A stretch of 6,208 bases of DNA. Origin: Clostridiales bacterium. Its GTDB lineage: Bacteria > Bacillota > Clostridia > Christensenellales > Aristaeellaceae. The DNA is taken from the NCBI GenBank assembly GCA_019420065.1, contig JAHZHX010000090.1, forward strand, positions 1 to 6,208, read 5' to 3'. The notes beneath the pieces were generated by a model, which ran no database searches, had not been told where the DNA came from, and saw only the letters and a list, made by a program, of their open reading frames with translations. The position numbers and the translations under genes were made by a program. The first letter of the stretch is position 1, and each line of letters begins with the position of its first letter. Shown one piece after another: positions 1-5,000 of the stretch.

Positions 1-1589
1 ACCCCGTCGTCCATGCCGCGGATGCTCAGATCGTTGGTGGCAATGTTGATATCGCCGCCCACCATGTTGATGGCGCTCTCGGTCAGCTCCATGTGGCTGT
101 GCGTGCCGTCGAGCTTGCCCGCCAGGAGCAAAACGGCTGCGTTGGAGCTCAGCTCCAGCCCCGCGCCGAAATCGTCCGTGACCTTGACGGCGCTGATCGT
201 GCGGTCGGCCAGCACGTCGCCGGCAATGCGGTCGTCGCCCGCCACAATGGTCTGCGCCAGCAGGTTCAGCGCCCGCACGATGGAAAACTCCGTGCCGCCG
301 ATGATCAGCCGGTCGGTATCGAGCTTTCCGGCGGTAATGCTGGACGCGTCGATCTCCCCGAACACGCCCGACTCGCTGGTGAGCGTGCCCGCCCGGAGCT
401 TGTCCGCCGTGATCGTACCCGTCTCGATCTTCTCCGCCGTCACCGCGCCCGCGGCCAGGTGCCGGGCGGTGACAATGCCCTCGCTGAGCGCCCCGCCGGC
501 CAGCAGACCGCTGCCCGACAGCATGGTAGGCGTCTGCGGCGCGCCGCGCTCGGGGTCGCAGGAGAGCGACAGGGTGATATCCTCCGCTGCCGACAGCCGC
601 AGCGCCGTAATCACGGCGGCATGGGCGTTGCCGCGCAGATCGTGCAGGCAAACGCGCTGGCCCAGCGACAGCGCGGGATCGCACACAAAATCGCCGTCAA
701 AGGGGGTAAAAGCCATGCCGGTCAGGGCGGCCAGCAGGCCCTGCGCCAGCGCGGGCAGCTCGGCCGCGTCGGGGCGGAACAGCGCGTTATCGCCGGTCTC
801 CAGCGTGTTGTCGCTCCGCGCGGGGAGCGAGGCGTTCAGCGCCGCCTCCGCCGGCTGCGGCTCCTGCCCGCCGCGCGGCACAACGCGCACGCGGTTCAAG
901 GCAAAGGAATAGGGCGAAAGCGTCAGGCGCAAGGTATCCGCGGCATACAGCGCCGCGCTTTCCGTTCCCGGCCAGGCGGGAAGCAGACATAGCTGACCGG
1001 CGCGGTCAAAACGGACAAAGCACCCCATCGCGCCCGCCGTCCAGCCCAGCGCCCGCCGCAGCGTGCAGCCCTCGCCCCAATCGGGTCTTTGCGCGATCAT
1101 TACATTTTGATTGCAGGCAGGTTCGCCCTGGATCTCGCAGCCGCCCTGCGACGCGATATGGCTGAGAATGGCCGAGAGCGGCTGCGGGTAGACCAGCGTG
1201 TCGGTAAACGGCGCGTTCAGGACATGGAGCATGCCGTCATACCCCGAAAGCGTAACGGTATCCGCGCCCTCGCCCGCCTCCACGCTGCTGACCGCAAAGC
1301 AGCCTGCCGGGGTATAGGCCCACGCCTCTCCCCGTTTCACGCCGATCTCGGCAAAAACCGTCGCGCCCGCCAGCGTGCGGCTGCCCAGCTTTTCTCCGCC
1401 GGGCTGCCACGTGCCGCCCGGATTGGTCAGGGTCAGCCGACCGTAGGCCGCGGGGGCCGTGCCCAGCAGCGTGCCCGTTCCGCCGCCCTCGTCCATGGTA
1501 AAGGCCGCGATATCCGCCCCGGTCAGGGAATATACATAGCCGGTGGCCAGCGTCAGGCGCGCCCGCATGGTCCAGATGATGTTTTTCAT
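1..1589 (-). CDS. Phage tail hub / tail-spike-like protein (Tal-like), 3' end cut by window edge
   Basis: The reading frame is open from an ATG at 1589 to the left edge (529 complete codons, no stop), so the C-terminus lies outside the window. A GAGG site 9 nt upstream supports the start, which lies 4 nt after the stop of the preceding gene. Residues 1-350 look like the gp27-type hub domain that opens Gram-positive siphophage tail-tip proteins: a beta-rich segment, then GCFAVSSVEAGEGADTVTLS (residues 96-115) followed by GYDGM. This is the typical pattern 'G.F.V ... V.L.GYD.M'. Residues 371-432 hold a degenerate linker repeat (VTARHL, VTAEKI, ITADKL, ITAGKL) that commonly joins hub domains to tail-spike or fibre regions. 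From 440 on the sequence is beta-rich. No lysozyme or peptidase motif is visible in the part present. The expected role is to close the tube and contact the host. Its position after the small tail protein agrees with a Tal assignment. Confidence 0.8.
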   Translation of the reverse strand, partial: MKNIIWTMRARLTLATGYVYSLTGADIAAFTMDEGGGTGTLLGTAPAAYGRLTLTNPGGTWQPGGEKLGSRTLAGATVFAEIGVKRGEAWAYTPAGCFAVSSVEAGEGADTVTLSGYDGMLHVLNAPFTDTLVYPQPLSAILSHIASQGGCEIQGEPACNQNVMIAQRPDWGEGCTLRRALGWTAGAMGCFVRFDRAGQLCLLPAWPGTESAALYAADTLRLTLSPYSFALNRVRVVPRGGQEPQPAEAALNASLPARSDNTLETGDNALFRPDAAELPALAQGLLAALTGMAFTPFDGDFVCDPALSLGQRVCLHDLRGNAHAAVITALRLSAAEDITLSLSCDPERGAPQTPTMLSGSGLLAGGALSEGIVTARHLAAGAVTAEKIETGTITADKLRAGTLTSESGVFGEIDASSITAGKLDTDRLIIGGTEFSIVRALNLLAQTIVAGDDRIAGDVLADRTISAVKVTDDFGAGLELSSNAAVLLLAGKLDGTHSHMELTESAINMVGGDINIATNDLSIRGMDDG

Positions 1590-1593
1590 GTTT

Positions 1594-1950
1594 TTACACC
1601 TCGGTCAGCGTCAAGCGCGCCTGCGTCCATACCGGGCTCCCCGACCGCATGCGCATCAGCCCCATGCTGCGCTCGGTGCAGCAGGCCGTCATGGCGCGCG
1701 TCTGTCCCGTTGCGGGGTCGGGATAGGAAACGGCCAGCGCCGCGTCCCCGCTGACGGCCTGCAAAAGCCGCGCCATTTCCGTTTGCGTCAGGTACTGCCA
1801 CTGGCAGGAAAGCGTCCGGTACGTCCCGGCGCGCGACACGCATGCCGCGCCGTCGAGCGTGCGGCGCAAAGAAAAGCGGCTGTCCTCCAGCCGCACGGTA
1901 AGCGACGCGGGCACAGGCATGTCCGCGCCGTTGATTTTCAGCATTGCCAT
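1594..1950 (-). CDS. Small phage tail protein, DUF6711-like
   Basis: This predicts a 118-residue protein starting MAMLKINGADMPVPASLTV. I chose the ATG at 1950 because an AAGGAG site lies 7 nt upstream; the longer frame back to 1995 runs into the previous gene and has no such site. The opening 'LKINGxxMPxP', a central 'WQYLTQTEMARLLQAV', a 'YPDPATG' loop and a final 'W.....LTLTEV' strand match my memory of the small DUF6711 family found in tail modules of Firmicutes phages, just after the tape measure. The molecular function of that family is not established. From its position it may serve at the distal end of the tail tube, where distal tail (Dit) proteins are usually encoded. It lies 16 nt after the tape-measure-like gene and 4 nt before the hub gene, so it belongs to the same transcript. 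The family name is from memory and not checked by search. Confidence 0.65.
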   Translation of the reverse strand: MAMLKINGADMPVPASLTVRLEDSRFSLRRTLDGAACVSRAGTYRTLSCQWQYLTQTEMARLLQAVSGDAALAVSYPDPATGQTRAMTACCTERSMGLMRMRSGSPVWTQARLTLTEV

Positions 1951-1966
1951 CTTTTTTCTCCTTTGT

Positions 1967-2389
1967 TTACAGCATGGACGCGCGGCCGGAGCCAAGCGCC
2001 TGCCGCTGCAGGCCGCGCAGCGCCGCCGTGCCCAGGCGGTAGCCGTCCACGCTGACGGGAACGGTGATATTGATGGCGGACGACAGGCGGTTTACCGCCG
2101 CCTGCAAAGCATCCGCCATGGCGCGCTCCGCGCCGGCAAGCGCCGCGCCAAAGGCAATTTCATGCGCCTCGATCGCGGAGGAAAGCCGATCGCCCGCGCC
2201 GCTCAAGGCCCGGGAAATCGCGTCGTCCGCCGTTACGGTCAAAAGCGTTTCGATCTCGTGATTCAAATTGATCTGCTGCGCGCCCTGCGCCCGCAGGGCG
2301 GTCAGCCGCGCGTCCAGCGCGTCCAGGGAGGAAAACAGGCCTTCCGCGTCGGCCTCAAAGCTGACGGTCAGGGTATCAAGCGTCGTCAT
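1967..2389 (-). CDS. Very short tape-measure-like tail protein (140 aa)
   Basis: This predicts 140 residues, rich in alanine and mostly helical. The ATG at 2389 has GGGGAGG with a 4-nt gap. Its first 14 nt overlap the end of the chaperone gene. The N-terminus (LTVSFEADAEGLFSSLDAL, residues 7-25) resembles the start of tape measure proteins, which typically read 'l.v.ieAda.g....l..L'. Near the C-terminus, INITVPVSVDGYRLGTAALR (about residues 106-125) resembles the common tape-measure ending, a 'V.VPV.vDG+.+...' strand followed by a short helix. The large helical middle of hundreds of residues is absent, although the frame is intact. Tape measures set tail length and guide tube assembly; at roughly 0.15 nm per residue this one would fit a tail of only about 20 nm. 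It may be a natural miniature, an internally deleted remnant, or an unrelated small tail protein in the tape-measure slot. Confidence 0.55.
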   Translation of the reverse strand: MTTLDTLTVSFEADAEGLFSSLDALDARLTALRAQGAQQINLNHEIETLLTVTADDAISRALSGAGDRLSSAIEAHEIAFGAALAGAERAMADALQAAVNRLSSAINITVPVSVDGYRLGTAALRGLQRQALGSGRASML

Positions 2390-2870
2390 GCTGCCTCCCC
2401 GCGAAGGAAAGCAGGCTTTCCTTCATTTCGTCGCCGCTCATCAGCGCGGCGCGGCCATGCGCGCGCAGGTGTGCCTGCAGGGCGCGATGGATTTCGCCAA
2501 GGGTCATTTTTTCCAGCCGCGCGGGGTCGGGATAGCCTGCCCTCGAGGCGGCGTTTTGCAGCCGCTCAAGCTGGGCGCGGGTCATCCCCTCGCGGTCAAA
2601 GCCGCTGTCGATAAAGGCGCGCAGCAGCGTGTCCGCAAGCTGCGGCGTCTGCCTTCGGGCGCCGCAATAGAGCGCGCGGGCGCGGTCCAACGTCAGCTGC
2701 GGCAGGCATTCGCACAGCGCGCAGTAAAACAGCGCGCACAGTCCGGCCTCGCCGGTATGGAACAGGCGGACAAAGGGCGTATCCAGCCGCTCGGCGGTAC
2801 GCACCAACGCCCGGGCGGTAAAGCGCAGCGGATACGCGCGGCCAAACATTTCCACATAGCGCGGGATCAT
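2376..2870 (-). CDS. Phage tail assembly chaperone
   Basis: This predicts 164 residues. The start codon overlaps the tail tube stop as ATGA (4 nt) and has no clear ribosome binding site, so translational coupling is likely. The N-terminus (FGRAYPLRFTARALVRTAER, residues 9-28) has the 'gk.y.L+ft...l...E' pattern of tail chaperones of Gram-positive siphophages. A helical body with 'GLCALFYCALCECLPQLT' follows (residues 43-60). Its place between tail tube and tape measure is the canonical one; such proteins hold the tape measure during tube assembly and are not kept in the virion. Many phages make a long form by ribosomal frameshifting. Here a C-terminal segment 'MTLGEIHRALQAHLRAHGRA' (about 121-140) resembling the usual downstream extension is already in frame. 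I see no classic slippery heptamer. The assignment rests on position and pattern, not on a search. Confidence 0.7.
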   Translation of the reverse strand: MIPRYVEMFGRAYPLRFTARALVRTAERLDTPFVRLFHTGEAGLCALFYCALCECLPQLTLDRARALYCGARRQTPQLADTLLRAFIDSGFDREGMTRAQLERLQNAASRAGYPDPARLEKMTLGEIHRALQAHLRAHGRAALMSGDEMKESLLSFAGRQHDDA

Positions 2871-3274
2871 GACAGCGTCACCGTCACATTCCCGTTGACG
2901 CGCAGCACGCAGGCAAAGCCGACCGCCCCGTCCACCTGCGCCGCGCCCAGGGTATGCGATTTGACCAGCGCCGGGAAGGAGGCCTGCGCGCCGTCGGGAA
3001 AAACGATGCGCGCCGTGCCTGCCGCGCCCGTACTGTAAGCGGCGCGGATTGCCTGCTGGCCGGAATCATCCTTTTGATGATAGCCGGTCAGGCGCAGCTC
3101 GCCCGCGTTCTTTGCGCCCTGGACATAGCGGCGGCAGCTGTCCTCCAGGGTCGTCACGTCGATCATCTCGCTGTCGCAGGTGATTTCGCTCACGCTGCTG
3201 AGCATGCCGACCAGCGCTTCCGCGCCGTCGGCAGGAGTAAAATAAAACCGGGTTCCCAAAGATTTGGTCGCCAT
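2867..3274 (-). CDS. Major tail tube protein
   Basis: This predicts 135 residues starting MATKSLGTRFYFTPADGAEA. The ATG at 3274 is preceded by AAAGGA with a 9-nt gap. Upstream in-frame ATGs at 3322 and 3292 lie inside or right at the end of the tail terminator gene and are less likely. Typical tail tube features are visible: an early 'SSVSEITCDSEMIDVTTLED' segment (the E-D-T-L strand), then 'GAKNAGELRLTGYHQKDDSG' followed by QQA (the family pattern 'G..d.g.l.l.g......D.gq..l'), then 'IVFPDGAQASFPALVKS', and a closing beta strand 'LRVNGNVTVTLS'. Such proteins polymerise as hexameric rings into the tube of siphophage tails. The length is at the short end for the family. It is the second gene of the leftward operon and overlaps the chaperone gene by 4 nt. 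Confidence 0.85.
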   Translation of the reverse strand: MATKSLGTRFYFTPADGAEALVGMLSSVSEITCDSEMIDVTTLEDSCRRYVQGAKNAGELRLTGYHQKDDSGQQAIRAAYSTGAAGTARIVFPDGAQASFPALVKSHTLGAAQVDGAVGFACVLRVNGNVTVTLS

Positions 3275-3291
3275 TTTTTCAATTCCTTTCA

Positions 3292-3657
3292 TTATTTCGT
3301 CAGCACGCCGTTTTCGTCGCACAGCGTGCGGTAGCGCAGCACCCTGCGGTGCGCGCCGGTATCGGTATCAAACAGATCGCAGCACCAGGCGCGCTCAAGA
3401 CCGTACCCGGTCAGGAGCGCGTCGGCCTGGGCAGACAGGTCATGCACGCCCTGTACGCCCTGCGCCCATACCTCCAGGGTATATTCCAGCGCGTACAGAC
3501 AGGGCTTGCCGTCCGCCCGGGCATGCACCTCGTTGCCCGTCTGGCACAGGGTCAGGCAGGGGAGGGCCGCCGCCGATGCGGGAAAATGATAATACACCGC
3601 CGCTGTCAGCGGCTGCAAAAGCGCGTGGATTTCGGTTGTCAGATCAGGCAAAATCAT
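3292..3657 (-). CDS. Tail terminator / tail-completion protein
   Basis: This predicts about 121 residues, first in the leftward tail operon. Helical 'LPDLTTEIHALLQPL' opens the protein. The core 'YTLEVWAQGVQGVHDLSAQA' (strand, then helix) and the later 'DLFDTDTGAHRRVLRYRTLC' match the usual layout of small tail terminators of Gram-positive siphophages: 'y.levwa......+ela..v...l' and then 'd.fe.dtg..r...ry'. Such proteins form a ring that caps the tube and joins it to the head. The start is ambiguous. The ATG at 3657 is only 1 nt from AGGAGG, whereas a TTG at 3651 has an ideal 7-nt gap. An ATG at 3708 in the same frame would add 17 residues (MNNSVFLYFLQNLQKGG) but lacks a binding site. The gene ends 17 nt before the tail tube start. 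No connector or capsid gene precedes it. Confidence 0.75.
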   Translation of the reverse strand: MILPDLTTEIHALLQPLTAAVYYHFPASAAALPCLTLCQTGNEVHARADGKPCLYALEYTLEVWAQGVQGVHDLSAQADALLTGYGLERAWCCDLFDTDTGAHRRVLRYRTLCDENGVLTK

Positions 3658-3735
3658 GCCTCCTTTTTGTAAATTCTGTAAAAAATAAAGGAAAACGCTG
3701 TTATTCATCTAATTATTCTCAAGGGAGGGAGTGCC
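3658..3735. promoter_or_regulatory. AT-rich divergent intergenic region between tail operon and SH3 array
   Basis: These 78 bp separate the leftward tail terminator gene from the rightward SH3 gene and are much richer in A+T than both flanks. Start signals for both blocks should lie here or just inside the neighbouring genes. I looked for -35/-10 pairs on both strands and found only poor matches (for example AATTAT at 3711 without a fitting -35), so I assign no promoter hexamers. The SH3 ribosome binding site GGAGG lies at 3724-3728, 7 nt before its ATG. Confidence 0.4.
3659..3668 (-). promoter_or_regulatory. Ribosome binding site deciding the tail terminator start
   Basis: Read leftwards, the sequence is AAAAAGGAGG, a near-perfect Shine-Dalgarno site. 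It ends 1 nt before the ATG at 3657 and 7 nt before the in-frame TTG at 3651. The normal gap is 5-9 nt, so the TTG fits better. Either way the distant ATG at 3708 is unlikely to be used. Confidence 0.6.
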
Positions 3736-3853
3736 ATGCGCCGTTTTGTATTTTTGCTTTTGTGCTGTTTGCTTTTCTGTCTGCCCGCGCTGGGGGAGGC
3801 CTTTGAGGTCGTCCCCAGCGAGACCGAGCCGGGCGTTTATTACATGCGCGCCG
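3724..3853 (+). repeat. Leader direct repeat, copy 1 (RBS, signal peptide and start of mature protein)
   Basis: This runs from the GGAGGG of the binding site into the shared segment of SH3 gene 1. Over 3724-3799 it matches copy 2 (4925-5000) with one mismatch in 76 nt. Over its full 130 nt it matches copy 3 (6079-6208) with five mismatches, two of them between the binding site and the ATG. Confidence 0.9.
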
Positions 3854-4857
3854 AGTTTGCGGGCTATCCGCAATACGAGCTGGGCCAGCCCTGGGTGCGG
3901 CGCGACGGGAAGACAGACGCGCCCCTGCCGCAAACGCTGCATGAGTTCCTGCGGGACATGTGCCCGGCAGGCGAAAACATGGCATATGTGGACAACGCCT
4001 ACCCGAGCCAGCGGCTGAATCTGCGCGTGCGGCCCGATCAAGCCTCCACGACGCTGGGCAAGTACTACTCCGGCACGCCGGTGGAGATCCTGGATTATCC
4101 GAATGAGGTTTGGGCGCATGTGCGCGTCGGGTCGCGCGAGGGGTATATGAAGCGGCTTTACCTCACGCCGTGCAATCCACCCGCCGACGAACTGGTGGTG
4201 CAGTTTGTTCCCGGAGAAACAATCGCTTTGTTTGCCCAGCCGAGGGGCGATGCGCAGGTGCTGGGACGGTACAACAGGAACACGCCGGTGACGGTTTTGG
4301 GAGAACCTGTTGACGGCTGGTGGGATGGCGATCAAATCATGCCGTGGTACCCTGTGCGCATCGGCACGCGGGAGGGCTACATGCTCGTGCGCGACGTGAA
4401 GCCCGGCGCATACGCCGTGGCTGCGCCGCCGATTGTGACCATCCGCAACACCTCCGGCACGGGGCTGAACCTGCGCGCCGCGCCCGAAAGCAAAGGGAAA
4501 ATCATCCGCCTGATCGAGAACGGTGAGCGCGTGACGGTGCTTGGCATTACGGAAAATTACCTGCATGTGCGGGCGGGCGCGGACACGGGCTTTATTCAAA
4601 ACAGAAGCACCGTGCCCGCGCTGGACTACCATTCCTCCGAGACGAAGCCGGCGTTTGAGCCGTTTGAGGCGGTTGTCAACAAGGATAAATGTTACTCTCA
4701 ATTAAGCCCGCGGCTATTTGAGGGATATGAACTGAGGAAAGTCGTACACTATCCTGATTTTAGCAATCGCGTTACGATATGCGGAATTTATGGCATATTT
4801 GCGCAGTTGGAGAATAACCCTTTTGTCCTGACAGAGGATATTACGCCGCTCAATTAA
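3736..4857 (+). CDS. Secreted protein with three bacterial SH3 domains (array member 1)
   Basis: This predicts 373 residues. GGAGG 7 nt upstream sets the start. Residues 1-20 form a signal peptide: RR, a hydrophobic core LLLCCLLFCLPALG, likely cut after ALG; there is no good lipobox. Residues 23-86 form a segment shared with the next protein (GYPQYELG, PQTLHEFLRDM, PAGE). Three SH3b domains follow at about 84-144 (LNLRVRP, YYSGTPVEIL, W.HVRVG..EGYM), 152-222 (LGRYNRNTPVTVL, YPVRIGTREGYML) and 232-291 (LNLRAAP, ENGERVTVL, LHVRAG.DTGFI). Residues 295-373 form a C-terminal domain with GIYGIFAQLE. SH3b domains usually bind cell-wall peptides; no hydrolase motif (NlpC/P60, amidase, CHAP) is visible, so wall or surface binding is inferred and the biological role is unknown. 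The last 180 nt are about 41% GC, against 67% in the preceding SH3 coding sequence, a sign of different ancestry. Confidence 0.88.
   Translation: MRRFVFLLLCCLLFCLPALGEAFEVVPSETEPGVYYMRAEFAGYPQYELGQPWVRRDGKTDAPLPQTLHEFLRDMCPAGENMAYVDNAYPSQRLNLRVRPDQASTTLGKYYSGTPVEILDYPNEVWAHVRVGSREGYMKRLYLTPCNPPADELVVQFVPGETIALFAQPRGDAQVLGRYNRNTPVTVLGEPVDGWWDGDQIMPWYPVRIGTREGYMLVRDVKPGAYAVAAPPIVTIRNTSGTGLNLRAAPESKGKIIRLIENGERVTVLGITENYLHVRAGADTGFIQNRSTVPALDYHSSETKPAFEPFEAVVNKDKCYSQLSPRLFEGYELRKVVHYPDFSNRVTICGIYGIFAQLENNPFVLTEDITPLN
4054..4155 (+). repeat. SH3b direct repeat A in gene 1
   Basis: These 102 nt encode the core of the first SH3b domain and align without gaps to 5510-5611 in gene 2. I count 12 differences, about 88% identity. 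Confidence 0.85.
4414..4595 (+). repeat. SH3b direct repeat B in gene 1
   Basis: These 182 nt encode most of the last SH3b domain and align without gaps to 5636-5817. The first 80 nt are identical. I count seven mismatches in all, five of them silent. Confidence 0.9.
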
Positions 4858-4875
4858 GAGGCCGGATATTCCAGC

Positions 4876-4902
4876 TTGCCGCAACAAGCGGCAACCACTT
4901 TT
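4876..4902 (+). terminator. Hairpin between SH3 genes 1 and 2, possible weak terminator or attenuator
   Basis: A perfect 7-bp inverted repeat, TTGCCGC / GCGGCAA with loop AACAA (4876-4894), lies 18 nt after the stop of the first SH3 gene. Four nucleotides separate the stem from a short TTTT run. The stem is GC-rich but the U-tract is poor, so it may only reduce read-through into the second gene or protect the transcript end. Confidence 0.4.
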
Positions 4903-4924
4903 CCACAAAAAACTGAACCTAAAA

Positions 4925-5000
4925 GGAGGGAGTGCCATGCGCCGTTTTGTATTTTTGCTTTTGTGCTGTTTGCTTTTCTGCCTGCCCGCGCTGGGGGAGG
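4925..5000 (+). repeat. Leader direct repeat, copy 2
   Basis: This is 76 nt covering the ribosome binding site and signal-peptide codons of SH3 gene 2, with one silent difference from copy 1 (TGT versus TGC at codon 15). Similarity stops right after the signal peptide, where the 89-residue extra segment begins. Confidence 0.9.

Noticed and set aside
13..992. Two long plus-strand open frames of 299 codons each (13-912 and 93-992)
   Set aside because: They lie antisense to a 529-codon tail hub frame with clear family patterns. Their products are Arg/Ala/Ser-rich and low in complexity, as expected for shadow frames in GC-rich DNA, and they have no good binding site.
1859..3038. Plus-strand open frames of about 250 codons opposite the tail genes
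   Set aside because: They are Arg/Gln/Ala-rich products antisense to the tail tube, chaperone and tape-measure genes, whose spacing and ribosome binding sites are coherent on the minus strand.
3658..3735. Sigma-70 promoter hexamers in the divergent region
   Set aside because: Only 4-of-6 matches without a partner element at normal spacing were found on either strand; naming one would be guesswork.
3736..3798. Signal peptide with several cysteines as a lipoprotein signal
   Set aside because: LLFC does not fit a lipobox (no small residue before Cys), while ALG followed by Glu gives a good signal peptidase I site.
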